Below, piece after piece: positions 9,624 through 18,335 of a stretch of DNA of 64,000 nucleotides. Location: NCBI GenBank assembly GCA_016928435.1, contig JAFGKT010000003.1, forward strand, positions 23,806-87,805, given 5' to 3'. Numbering within the stretch: position 1 is the stretch's first letter; every line of letters begins with the position of its first letter. Made by a program: the position numbers and the translations under genes. The notes under the pieces are model-generated. The model did not search any database. It saw only the letters and a program-made list of their open reading frames with translations, and was not told the DNA's origin. Origin of the DNA: Sedimentisphaerales bacterium (GTDB taxonomy: Bacteria; Planctomycetota; Phycisphaerae; Sedimentisphaerales; SM23-30).

Positions 9624-10922
9624 ATGAATCTAGATCGAAAAAAGACCGTTTTCGCCTGGGCGATGTATGACTGGGCCAATTCCGCTTTTGCTACCACCGT
9701 CATGGCTGGTTTCTTTCCGCTTTTCTTCAAGCACTACTGGTGCGCCAACGCGGACGTCAACGTCAGTACCGCCCGCTTGGGATGGGCCAATTCGCTGGCC
9801 GGGATTACCGTAGCGATGCTCGCGCCGATCTTGGGCGCCATTGCTGACAAAGCATCAGCCAGAAAAAAATTCCTCATATTCTTTGCCTATCTAGGCGCAG
9901 CTATGACGACCAGTTTTTATCTGGTCGCGCAGGGCAATTGGCCTTGGGCCATCATGCTGTTTGTTTTTGCCACGATTGGTTTTTCCGGCGGAAACATCTT
10001 CTATGACGCATTGATAACAATAGTCGCGTCCGAGAAAAAAATGGATTATGTCTCCGCACTAGGTTTCGCTTTGGGCTATCTGGGCGGAGGCTGTCTGTTC
10101 GCACTCAATGTTTGGATGATGCTGCAACCGGAAACTTTTGGATTAGCTGATAAAGCCGCCGCTGTAAAAGTCTCCTTCGTCACCGTAGGACTATGGTGGG
10201 CTGTTTTTACCCTGCCCCTAATTCTGTTAGTCAAAGAGCCTCCAACTCCACGCCAAACATCAGCTTTCGCCAATATCAAAGCTGGATTAAACCAATTGAA
10301 AAACACCTTCGCGGAAATACGACACCTCAAAACCATCTCTCTGTTTCTTTTGGCCTATTGGCTCTATATTGACGGAGTGGATACTATCGTACGCATGGCC
10401 GTTGATTACGGATTATCCATCGGGCTCGAGGACAAAGACTTGATCGTGGCTTTGCTCATCGTGCAATTCGTGAGTTTTCCCTGCGCTTTATTGTTCGGCT
10501 ATTTGCCTAAGCGAATCGGCGCCAAACGCTCCATATTCCTGGCGCTGGCGGTCTATATATTCGTAACCATCTACGCTGCTTTCATAGAAAACAAAACCGA
10601 GTTCTACATCATGGCGATTTTCGTAGCGCTGGTCCAAGGGGGCGTTCAGGCCTTGAGTCGTTCCTATTATGCCCGTATAATTCCAGCGAACAAATCCGCG
10701 GAATATTTCGGATTTTACAACATGCTCGGCAAATTCGCCGTCGTGATCGGCCCGATCCTTATTGGCTCTGTAGGCTTAATAGTAAAAAGGCTAGGTTACA
10801 GCTGCGACACCGCCTCACGCATAAGTATTTCTTCCGTAGCGTTTCTATTCATTGCCGGCGGTATTGTGTTATACTTTGTAGATGAACAAAAAGGCAAAGA
10901 ACAGGTGGAATATCTGCAATGA
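9624..10922 (+). CDS. MFS transporter, UMF1/Atg22-like family
   Basis: A 432-aa polytopic protein with about 12 membrane segments. The N-terminal signature FAWAMYDWANSAFATTVMAG is characteristic of the UMF1 (Atg22-like) branch of the major facilitator superfamily, and QGGVQALSRSYYARIIP near residue 345 is the matching second-half motif. Known members export amino acids from fungal vacuoles; bacterial substrates are mostly unknown. ATG at 9624 is taken rather than a TTG two codons earlier; no ribosome site is obvious. Its stop overlaps the start of the next gene (ATGA), so the two are translationally coupled. That partner is an acyltransferase-acyl ligase, which suggests a lipid substrate by analogy with the unrelated-sequence pair LplT-Aas. 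Confidence 0.85.
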   Translation: MNLDRKKTVFAWAMYDWANSAFATTVMAGFFPLFFKHYWCANADVNVSTARLGWANSLAGITVAMLAPILGAIADKASARKKFLIFFAYLGAAMTTSFYLVAQGNWPWAIMLFVFATIGFSGGNIFYDALITIVASEKKMDYVSALGFALGYLGGGCLFALNVWMMLQPETFGLADKAAAVKVSFVTVGLWWAVFTLPLILLVKEPPTPRQTSAFANIKAGLNQLKNTFAEIRHLKTISLFLLAYWLYIDGVDTIVRMAVDYGLSIGLEDKDLIVALLIVQFVSFPCALLFGYLPKRIGAKRSIFLALAVYIFVTIYAAFIENKTEFYIMAIFVALVQGGVQALSRSYYARIIPANKSAEYFGFYNMLGKFAVVIGPILIGSVGLIVKRLGYSCDTASRISISSVAFLFIAGGIVLYFVDEQKGKEQVEYLQ

Positions 10923-13669
10923 TCAACTTTCTGCTTATACACCTAATTAAATTTCTCCTCGCTCTGCGCTACCGCGTACGCGTAAAAGGCTTGAAGCAAA
11001 TTGATCAAACAGACGGCCGGGGCATTCTGTTCCTGCCCAATCACCCTGCCCTCATAGACCCGGTTATTATGGTGTCTCAACTGTACAGCCGGTTCAAGCC
11101 GCGCGCCCTGGCTGACGAGATACAAATCGATCGCTTCATTGTTCGTCGTGTAGCTCGGCGTCTCGGAGTATTGCCAATTCCCGATATCGATCGCAGCGGC
11201 TCCAAAGTGGCCGGCCAGGTACGCACCGTAATCGACAACTGCGCCACAATCCTCAAGAACAATGAAAGCCTATTGCTTTATCCCGCCGGCCGGGTTTATC
11301 GACAGTATCTGGAAAATCTCCGCCGCAACAGCGCCGTCGAAAGAATCGTGCGGGAAATACCCGAGGTCCGCGTTGTGCTGGTTCGCACAACAGGACTCTG
11401 GGGCAGCAGTTTCAGTTGGGCATCAGGCAAGCAACCCTCCATCGGCAAGGTTCTCTGGCGAGGATTCCGATTACTATTACTAAACGGTATATTCTTTACC
11501 CCACGACGCCAAGTCACCATAGAGTTTATCGAGTCGCACGATTTCCCTCGCCACGCCGACCGCAGCACCATCAACACTTTTCTGCAAAACTTCTATAACG
11601 AAAACGCTCAGCCCAACACCTACATCCCTTACACAATCTGGGAAAGAAAAGACGCCAGGCAGCTTGCCGAGTCAACCAACACACGCATAGAAGGCGACAT
11701 AAGCCTCATTCCTCCCAGTACCCAAAGCCTTGTGCGCGATTACCTCGCCAAACTGACCGGCATCAATGATTTCACCAACGACTCTCTGCTGGCTACGGAC
11801 CTCGATGTAGATTCGCTCGCTAGTGCCGACTTGCTGATTTGGCTGCAATCGGAGTTTGGGTTTGAATCCGAAAATCTCGACTCCATACATACCGTGGCTG
11901 ACGTTATGCTCGCGGCCTACGATAAAACTGCGTCAGCCCAAGATAAATCGCTCAAAAATGTTCCCGACCAATGGTTCCAGACGCACACCGAACCAATGCG
12001 CCCCAAAAACCTCAGCAACATGACTATCACGCAAGCCTTTTTGCATCAGGCCCAGCGCCACCCCGACGCCGTCATCATGGCTGATCAAATCGCGGGGGCG
12101 CGTACCTGGCGTGAGGTAGTATTGGCCATCCTCGTACTCAAAAAACAAATCGCATCTCTGCCGGGGCAATACATAGGGATTATGATGCCCGCTGCAGTCG
12201 CGGCGAATATCCTTTACCTGGCAACTTTATTTTCCGGCAAAACTCCCGTTATGATCAACTGGACCCTGGGCCGAAAGAACCTTATGCATTGCCTCGATTC
12301 CCTAAAAGTCGAAAAAATCCTGACCTCAAAAAAACTCATCGCAAAACTTGTCTCACAAGGTATCAACTTAACTGAAATCGATTCGCGTTTAGTCTGCCTG
12401 GAGGATATCCGAAGCCGCCTGGGTTATCGCGAAAAACTAACCGCCTTGTTACGCAGCCGCCTATCTTGGTCGTCCCTGCGTAAAGCAAAAGTCTCGCCCG
12501 TCGCGGCCGTCCTTTTCACCAGCGGCTCAGAAAACATCCCCAAAGCTGTCCCCCTTACCCACCGTAACATCCTCACCAATCTGCACGACGCCTACGAATG
12601 CCTAACCTTCACTCGCAACGATAGTATTTTGGGAATTTTACCGCCGTTTCATTCCTTTGGACTTACGGTTTCCATGCTCCTGCCCATAACCCTGGGCGTT
12701 CGCGCGGTCTATCATGCCAATCCTACTCAGGGCCGAACCCTCGGCCAAATCATCAACGCCTACAAAGTAAGCATCCTTATCGGAACCCCTACGTTTCTAA
12801 ATGGTATCGTCCGAACCTCCAACGCCCAACAACTCCGTACCCTCCGTTTGGTTATTTCCGGCGCCGAAAAATGCCCTCAGCATCTTTACAACACCTTAGC
12901 ACGCCGCTGTCCGCAAACCGAAGTCCTGGAAGGCTACGGCGTAACCGAATGCTCACCTATAATCTCTGTCAACCGCCAAGGCAACTCTGTTCCCGGCACA
13001 ATAGGCAAAGTAGTGCCTTCCCTGGATTATGCCATCGTTAACGAAAATTCGCAGCAGCCCATGGCAACCGGACAAACAGGCATGCTACTTGTGCGAGGCC
13101 CCAGCGTATTCGAAGGTTATCTCAATTACAACGGCCCTAGTCCATTTGTCACCTTCCAAGGCCAAGCATGGTATCGTACCGGGGACCTGGTCTGGCAAGA
13201 CGATCAGCACACCCTGACTTTCAGCGGTCGGCTGAAAAGATTCATCAAACTAGGCGGCGAAATGATCTCCCTGCCCGCCATCGAAGCTGTGCTTGACCCA
13301 CTTTACAGCGATGACAAAAACCAAGGCCCCACAATAGCGGTAACTGCCACGCCCAACGATGACCGACCGGAAATCGCGCTCTTTTCCACCAAACCGCTCG
13401 AACGCACCGAGGTCAATAACCACATTCGCGCAGCCGGCTTGTCAGGTTTGCATAAGATTCGTCGCCTCGTTTACGTCGATCAGTTGCCTCTGTTAGGGAC
13501 CGGTAAAACCGACTATCAAGCCTTAACCAAAAAACTGACAAGCGATACGCCCAATCCCACAAACCCCCAGCAGAATAGATCGCAACAACGCATGCCCAAA
13601 CCAGACTATTCAGGCAAAATAAATAACTCGGATAACAAGCCCCATCTTCCCCGCGATATACCCCTCTAA
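10919..13669 (+). CDS. PlsC acyltransferase - ACP - acyl-ACP/AMP ligase fusion (Aas-like)
   Basis: 916 aa with three domains. Residues 1-230: a PlsC-type acyltransferase with NHPALIDP (catalytic H42 and D47) and YPAGRVYRQ in place of the usual FPEGxRS. Residues about 265-345: an acyl-carrier domain with the DLDVDSLASADL motif, Ser298 being the expected phosphopantetheine site. Residues about 370-880: an AMP-forming ligase with LFTSGSENIPKA near 535, GYGVTECSP near 680, YRTGDLVW and GRLKRFIKLGGE near the C-terminus. The tail after 890 is polar and unconserved. E. coli Aas has the first and third domain but no ACP between. Expected role: activate a fatty acid and transfer it to a lysophospholipid through the built-in carrier. 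Coupled to the MFS gene by a 4-bp overlap. Confidence 0.9.
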   Translation: MINFLLIHLIKFLLALRYRVRVKGLKQIDQTDGRGILFLPNHPALIDPVIMVSQLYSRFKPRALADEIQIDRFIVRRVARRLGVLPIPDIDRSGSKVAGQVRTVIDNCATILKNNESLLLYPAGRVYRQYLENLRRNSAVERIVREIPEVRVVLVRTTGLWGSSFSWASGKQPSIGKVLWRGFRLLLLNGIFFTPRRQVTIEFIESHDFPRHADRSTINTFLQNFYNENAQPNTYIPYTIWERKDARQLAESTNTRIEGDISLIPPSTQSLVRDYLAKLTGINDFTNDSLLATDLDVDSLASADLLIWLQSEFGFESENLDSIHTVADVMLAAYDKTASAQDKSLKNVPDQWFQTHTEPMRPKNLSNMTITQAFLHQAQRHPDAVIMADQIAGARTWREVVLAILVLKKQIASLPGQYIGIMMPAAVAANILYLATLFSGKTPVMINWTLGRKNLMHCLDSLKVEKILTSKKLIAKLVSQGINLTEIDSRLVCLEDIRSRLGYREKLTALLRSRLSWSSLRKAKVSPVAAVLFTSGSENIPKAVPLTHRNILTNLHDAYECLTFTRNDSILGILPPFHSFGLTVSMLLPITLGVRAVYHANPTQGRTLGQIINAYKVSILIGTPTFLNGIVRTSNAQQLRTLRLVISGAEKCPQHLYNTLARRCPQTEVLEGYGVTECSPIISVNRQGNSVPGTIGKVVPSLDYAIVNENSQQPMATGQTGMLLVRGPSVFEGYLNYNGPSPFVTFQGQAWYRTGDLVWQDDQHTLTFSGRLKRFIKLGGEMISLPAIEAVLDPLYSDDKNQGPTIAVTATPNDDRPEIALFSTKPLERTEVNNHIRAAGLSGLHKIRRLVYVDQLPLLGTGKTDYQALTKKLTSDTPNPTNPQQNRSQQRMPKPDYSGKINNSDNKPHLPRDIPL

Positions 13670-13714
13670 ACAACCGCCAACCATAAGTGGCTGGCAAACC
13701 AAGACTTAAAAAAA

Positions 13715-13787
13715 TGGGCAGAGGCGGACTTGAACCGCCGACACATGGATTTTCAATCCACTGCTCTACCAACTGAGCTACCTGCCC
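13715..13787 (-). tRNA. tRNA-Phe (anticodon GAA)
   Basis: 73 nt on the minus strand. GGGCAGG pairs with TCTGCCC in the acceptor stem (one G-U). The D arm contains AGCTCAGTTGGTAGAGC, the anticodon loop is TTGAAAA (GAA at 13754-13752) and the T arm is GGCGGTTCAAGTCCGCC. The discriminator base is A and CCA is not encoded. Confidence 0.97.
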
Positions 13788-13972
13788 GGCATCGGAGAAT
13801 CGCGCCGGATTCTCAATAGACATGGAAGTTTAGCTACTGTCTCAAAAGCTGTCAAGGCTAATTGACAATAACCACTATATTTACCCCAAAATCCCATATC
13901 CGCCCGCCAGCCGCAGTCCAACCACCGCCTTCCAGCAACGCCAAGTGTATCACAAAGAAAAAACTGTATCAC

Positions 13973-14000
13973 TTGACGAAACATAATATGCCGATATAAT
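13973..14000 (+). promoter_or_regulatory. Sigma-70-type promoter for the sigma-54 activator gene
   Basis: TTGACG (13973-13978), a 16-bp spacer and TATAAT (13995-14000). The start codon at 14058 is about 50 bp past the expected start of transcription. Confidence 0.75.
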
Positions 14001-14057
14001 AGACGTCGGCTATTAAGGGATAAACACCGCAAACACTTGTAATACGGTAATTTAATA

Positions 14058-15788
14058 ATGGCAAAACTACTGCTGCTCGGGAGCAATAATGCTGGGTTCT
14101 GCCATATGGCTGTGGCTTTGGCAAAGAAGTCGGTCCCGGAGGGATGCCAAGTGATCGGCGCAATGGTCGCTGGGGGTGTATTACCCGAAAAAGTCATAAC
14201 CGTCATGGCTGAAATAGGCCTTGATATCACTCACCAAACGCTCACACGACTCGACCTAGTAAACACCAATGAAGTTGACTTCATCATTGCCCTAACCCAC
14301 CAAGCCGGCCTGGCTCACCCATTGCTCCCGGGAGCCCCCGTTCTATTGCGGTGGCAAATGGAAGAACTCGCTGAAAACCGCGAAGATTTAACTCTCGACC
14401 AATGCCGAGATGTCCGAGACGAATTGGACCGCAGATTAACCAGCTTGTTTACCGGCGGATTTTGCTCCACAATGCTCGCTCTCAAAAAGAACAGCGAAGC
14501 GATACTAGACAATTTTACTGATGGTATCGTAGTGCATGATTGTTCCCGAAGAATATTCTACTTCAATCGCGCCGCTGAGATAATTACCGGTTATGATCGC
14601 CACGAAGTTCTCGGCCAAGACTGCTGGGACGTTTTTGACGGAGGTCTCTGCAGCGACAAATGCCAGTTCTGTGAAGAAAAACCGAATTTCGACCATATCA
14701 CCTATCCGCTTAAAATCACCGCCAAAGACGGACACGAAAAACGCGTCGAAATGTCCGTCGTACTCATTCGTGATGACAAAAACACACCGCAAGGCGTACT
14801 GGCCACCTTCAAAGACGTCACCGAAGTCACCAAACTGCGCCATCAATTGCGTAGAGTACAAAGCTTCCATGGAATCATTGGCAATTCCGACAAGATGCAA
14901 GCCGTTTACGATCTTATCCAAGACCTCGTAACCAGCGATTGCGCCGTACTTATTCAAGGCGAAAGCGGCACCGGTAAAGAACTAGTCGCCAATGCCATCC
15001 ATGGCGAAAGCAGCCGATCCGGCCGACCATTCGTAACCGTTAACTGCGGCGCCTTGCCCGAAGGTATTCTGGAAAGCGAATTGTTCGGCCATGTCCGCGG
15101 CGCCTTCACCGGAGCCATACGGGACAAAAAAGGCCGCTTCGAACTCGCCGATAAAGGTACACTCTTCCTTGACGAAATCGCCGAACTTAGCCCCAATATG
15201 CAAGTCAAACTGCTGCGAGTATTGCAGGAAGGAACATTTGAACGCGTCGGTGACGAAAAACAAGTCCGAGTAGATGTCCGTGTGATAAGCGCCACCAATC
15301 AAGACCTCCGCCAATTAACCGCGCAAGGCAGATTCCGCGAAGACCTTTATTATCGCCTTTGTGTCGTACCGGTTAATCTGCCTCCTCTGCGCGAACGACG
15401 CAACGATATCCCTATGTTGATCGAACACTTCATCCAACGCTTCAGCCAGGATATGCAACGCAATATCGAAAGCATTAGTCCCGATGCGCTTCACGAACTG
15501 ATGGACTATAGCTGGCCGGGAAACATCCGCGAACTACAAAACGCTATACAGTACGCATTCGTCAAATGCAAAGATACAATCCTCCAACCACAGCACCTGC
15601 CACCCGAAATTATCTCACACGTAGCTACTCACTCGACCGTAAAATATCGTCGCAAAGGTAAACTCAACTCCGTAAATGTCAGCGACGCCATTAAACAATC
15701 TAAAGGTAACAAGGTCAAAGCCGCGAAAATGCTTGGCGTAGGAAGAGCCACCCTCTATCGTTTCCTGAGAGAACACGCTCTTCAATAA
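14058..15788 (+). CDS. Sigma-54-dependent activator with ArsC-like N-domain and PAS
   Basis: 576 aa. Residues 1-130 resemble an ArsC/low-molecular-weight phosphatase fold: SNNAGFCHMA sits where the P-loop CxxNxxRS would be, then AEIGLDITHQTL and PGAPVLLRWQMEEL align with family segments. The nucleophilic Cys and the Arg are absent, so it is probably a sensor, not an enzyme. Residues 145-260 are PAS with a Cys cluster (CWDVFDGGLCSDKCQFCEE). Residues about 285-510 are the AAA+ domain with Walker A GESGTGKE (near 300), GAFTGA (near 348) and FLDEIAEL. The Fis-type HTH is at 535-575 (GNKVKAAKMLGVGRATLYR). GAFTGA is intact, so it should activate sigma-54 RNA polymerase. The signal is unknown. The next gene follows by 33 bp. 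Confidence 0.93.
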   Translation: MAKLLLLGSNNAGFCHMAVALAKKSVPEGCQVIGAMVAGGVLPEKVITVMAEIGLDITHQTLTRLDLVNTNEVDFIIALTHQAGLAHPLLPGAPVLLRWQMEELAENREDLTLDQCRDVRDELDRRLTSLFTGGFCSTMLALKKNSEAILDNFTDGIVVHDCSRRIFYFNRAAEIITGYDRHEVLGQDCWDVFDGGLCSDKCQFCEEKPNFDHITYPLKITAKDGHEKRVEMSVVLIRDDKNTPQGVLATFKDVTEVTKLRHQLRRVQSFHGIIGNSDKMQAVYDLIQDLVTSDCAVLIQGESGTGKELVANAIHGESSRSGRPFVTVNCGALPEGILESELFGHVRGAFTGAIRDKKGRFELADKGTLFLDEIAELSPNMQVKLLRVLQEGTFERVGDEKQVRVDVRVISATNQDLRQLTAQGRFREDLYYRLCVVPVNLPPLRERRNDIPMLIEHFIQRFSQDMQRNIESISPDALHELMDYSWPGNIRELQNAIQYAFVKCKDTILQPQHLPPEIISHVATHSTVKYRRKGKLNSVNVSDAIKQSKGNKVKAAKMLGVGRATLYRFLREHALQ

Positions 15789-15821
15789 AAGCCGTCGATA
15801 TCCTGCGAAAGGGACTCTCAA

Positions 15822-16619
15822 ATGCCTTATAACCTAGTACCTCGAATCATCACGCGTTTTGGAGTTCGTGTTCAGACCGAAGGATGGGGCGATCCAATTA
15901 CCGCCGCCCCGGTAAATCTTAGCGAAAAAGGCGTATGCATCAGCCTCGACCAAGGCTTGAAAAAAGGCACACCACTATTATTAGAAATCGACCTCATCCC
16001 CAACTCACCACCCTTCAAATGCAAAGGCATAGTAGCCTGGAACACCAAACAAAAGTCCGGCAGCTACTATTGCGGCATCGGCATACAAGGCCTAACTGAA
16101 GAACAAGTAAAAAGCATCCGAGAATACGTCCAAAAAGGCGCCCGAACCCTTCTGAAATTCTTCTCTGAGTTCCCTTTGTTTGACGCCCTCTCGGAGCAAG
16201 ACTGCCTAAGCCTCTTGCGAATCATAACCCTCCACGAACTCGACAAAAAAGAAGTGCTCTATTACGAAGGCGATGAAGACGAATACCTCAAAGGACTCTT
16301 CATTATTGAATCCGGATTGCTGGGAATCTACAAAGGCCGCAAGACCGACCCCGAAAAAAAACTGGCTGTCGTTTCCGCAGGACAAATATTCGGCGAAACC
16401 TCCCTTGTCACCGACCAGCCCCACTCAGCCACCATCGCGGCCGTCAACCCCTCCAGACTCATCCAAATCAGCAAGGTCGGATACATGGTCCTACGCCAGG
16501 AATCGCCCGACATAGGCCTTAAGATTATGGATATCGTCGCCCGCACTCTCACCATGCGACTCGGACGCACCACCAAACTGCTCTTCTCCCCCGTCCACTT
16601 TTCATCAACTCGCCGTTAG
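15822..16619 (+). CDS. PilZ domain - cyclic-nucleotide-binding domain protein
   Basis: 265 aa. Residues 1-105 form a PilZ-like domain: Arg residues in RIITRFGVRVQ, then APVNLSEKGVCISL, where NxSxxG is the c-di-GMP-binding motif. Residues about 115-245 form a cNMP-binding (CRP-type) domain with LFIIESGLLGIYKG and the phosphate-binding-cassette region GQIFGETSLVTDQPHSATI. The usual Arg before Ser/Thr in that cassette is replaced by His, so cAMP binding is uncertain. There is no DNA-binding domain. It lies 33 bp after the sigma-54 activator and is probably co-transcribed. It may join c-di-GMP and another signal to protein output. Confidence 0.85.
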   Translation: MPYNLVPRIITRFGVRVQTEGWGDPITAAPVNLSEKGVCISLDQGLKKGTPLLLEIDLIPNSPPFKCKGIVAWNTKQKSGSYYCGIGIQGLTEEQVKSIREYVQKGARTLLKFFSEFPLFDALSEQDCLSLLRIITLHELDKKEVLYYEGDEDEYLKGLFIIESGLLGIYKGRKTDPEKKLAVVSAGQIFGETSLVTDQPHSATIAAVNPSRLIQISKVGYMVLRQESPDIGLKIMDIVARTLTMRLGRTTKLLFSPVHFSSTRR

Positions 16620-16626
16620 CGGTTCG

Positions 16627-17511
16627 TTAATTGCCGTCGGGCATATCCGCTACCGGCTCCAACGGATGTTCTTCTATCGTCCAATCCGCGCCGCCCGGCT
16701 GTAAATCAAAACGCCCATCATCCACCGCCCCATCAAGTACAACCTCACTCCACGTAACCGTCGTTATTTCACTTTCGCTGTCCTCATAACGTATCTGATA
16801 CGGCAACGACGACGAATTATTTATCCACAAATCCAAATTTACATACCTCTCCGCGAAACTGCTCTCGCTCTTCGGCACCAAATGGATGTGCGCCGTGTTC
16901 ACCGGATCACTCGAATCTTCCGGCACCAAACTAACCTCAAAATTCTCCAAAACATCCTCCGTCGTTATCGCGAAAGGCACCGGAAAAGGCCCCTGTCCCA
17001 AACGCAACGCTTCACGGTCCGCACGGTCCGCCGAAAGCTCCCAACGTTGCAGCATTTTGGTCCGACTATCACGCCGTACCGCCCATTGGCCGTCAAACGT
17101 AAAGTCCTCGTCAAACTCGATAACCGGCGACTCATAATCTTCCGCCAACAAATCCACCTGCTGAAGATCATCAAAATGTATCAAAAACCGAACACTTTCT
17201 CCCTGCACCTGATAGCAAATATCACCGTGCCGAACAACCATCGTATCCACAAGCAATTGCTCCCGCGTATATATCATCTCGCCCTGAAAACTCTGCAAAC
17301 TTTCACCTCGCGCCTCTACTCGATCCAAAAGATCGCGTATCTGCTGATCAACATCCACTATCATGCACTCTGCGTCTTGCTCAACCACTGCCTCATTTTC
17401 AGCTTCCTGCGCCGAACAACAACCCGTGGCCCAAACCCATGACAATCCCCCTAGACCCACCAATACCACTGCCACGCAAAACCACCGATTAACCCAATTA
17501 GATTTAAACAT
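16627..17511 (-). CDS. Exported LolA-like/outer-membrane-lipoprotein-sorting-type protein
   Basis: 294 aa with an N-terminal hydrophobic segment (WFCVAVVLVGLGGLSWVWA, about residues 11-29) followed by GCC, so either a signal peptide or a lipoprotein signal. The mature part begins with helix DQQIRDLLDRVEARGESLQS followed by beta-rich sequence with repeated GQWAVRRDSRTKMLQRWEL-like strands, the pattern of the LolA/LppX half-barrel that carries lipids. It is the last gene of a minus-strand set that starts with an FtsX-type permease and its ATPase, which fits transport of a lipid or lipoprotein across the envelope. Homology at the sequence level is weak, so the call leans on fold pattern and context. 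It converges on the PilZ gene with 7 bp between stops. Confidence 0.65.
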   Translation of the reverse strand: MFKSNWVNRWFCVAVVLVGLGGLSWVWATGCCSAQEAENEAVVEQDAECMIVDVDQQIRDLLDRVEARGESLQSFQGEMIYTREQLLVDTMVVRHGDICYQVQGESVRFLIHFDDLQQVDLLAEDYESPVIEFDEDFTFDGQWAVRRDSRTKMLQRWELSADRADREALRLGQGPFPVPFAITTEDVLENFEVSLVPEDSSDPVNTAHIHLVPKSESSFAERYVNLDLWINNSSSLPYQIRYEDSESEITTVTWSEVVLDGAVDDGRFDLQPGGADWTIEEHPLEPVADMPDGN

Positions 17512-17543
17512 GCTTTTTACCTTCGTAAGAGATTATTGCTCTA

Positions 17544-18335
17544 TCAACCTAACTCCACCGCACTGTTCGTTACCGTCGTCCTGCTCAGTCGCTTGGTAAC
17601 CCAACGTCCTATCAACATCAATCCTATCATCCCCGCCTGCACAGCGATAATCCCGAACAAACGCAGATCAAAATAAAACGCCGTTGCCGCGAAGATTCCA
17701 TAACGTAAAAACCGACCCAAAAAATTCGCCCACACAAACAAAATTCTATTATACCTATTACTAATCGCCAGCCAACGCACCACATCAACCGGGATCGGCA
17801 AAAAACTAACCACCGCAATCAACATAAACGGACTAGCGTTGAAATAACGTGCCGCCGTCTGATACCAACCAGTCTCCTTCAACTTACTAACCTTGCCAAA
17901 CCGTAGCAAGTACGTAAAAATATGATACTCGTTCAAATTCGCCATCGCTGTGCCCAGCGCCCCCACCGCTGCCACAACCACAATCGTCAAAACCGCCGCC
18001 CAAACTCCGGCAATCTCAGCACCAATACCAAAATGCTCTTCTAACACCCCCGGCGACACCAATCCAAACATCGGCGACGCCATCAGCAAAACTATCCAAG
18101 CCGTCGGTGCCGGAAAAAACGTGCAGCACAACGACATATAAAACAAATACAAAGCCAACAGCCAAATACGTTCCGGCCAAAACGTCCCGCCGTCATCAAA
18201 CCTTAACGCCGCCAGCGTCACTCCCGCCAACAACGCCAAAAATCCCAAAAACACACCAAACCAAAGCCGAAGATTAAAACCATCCTCAGCGTCCCCGCCT
18301 CTATGGCCCAAAATCCCAATCAAACGCCTAAGCAT
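17544..18335 (-). CDS. VTT-type (DedA/TVP38-like) membrane protein
   Basis: 263 aa with about six membrane segments and little soluble sequence. The stretch FMLIAVVSFLPIPVDVVRWL followed by FVWANFLGRFLRYG resembles the VTT domain of DedA and TVP38 families, where a Pro-containing re-entrant helix and Arg residues are functional. Members flip or scramble lipids in other organisms. Its ATG overlaps the ATPase stop by 8 bp, showing translational coupling to the ABC genes. It precedes the LolA-like gene by 32 bp. I infer a role in envelope lipid handling. The substrate cannot be read from the sequence. Confidence 0.7.
   Translation of the reverse strand: MLRRLIGILGHRGGDAEDGFNLRLWFGVFLGFLALLAGVTLAALRFDDGGTFWPERIWLLALYLFYMSLCCTFFPAPTAWIVLLMASPMFGLVSPGVLEEHFGIGAEIAGVWAAVLTIVVVAAVGALGTAMANLNEYHIFTYLLRFGKVSKLKETGWYQTAARYFNASPFMLIAVVSFLPIPVDVVRWLAISNRYNRILFVWANFLGRFLRYGIFAATAFYFDLRLFGIIAVQAGMIGLMLIGRWVTKRLSRTTVTNSAVELG

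Larger units (their letters stand above)
13670..14057. other. Intergenic region with tRNA-Phe and a promoter
   Basis: 388 bp holding the minus-strand tRNA gene (13715-13787) and a plus-strand promoter (13973-14000) for the sigma-54 activator, both listed separately. An open frame crossing the tRNA on the minus strand is not a gene. Confidence 0.7.

Noticed and set aside
13413..13823. 136-codon frame on the minus strand
   Set aside because: It runs through the whole tRNA-Phe gene and into the end of the acyl-ligase gene; no ribosome site.
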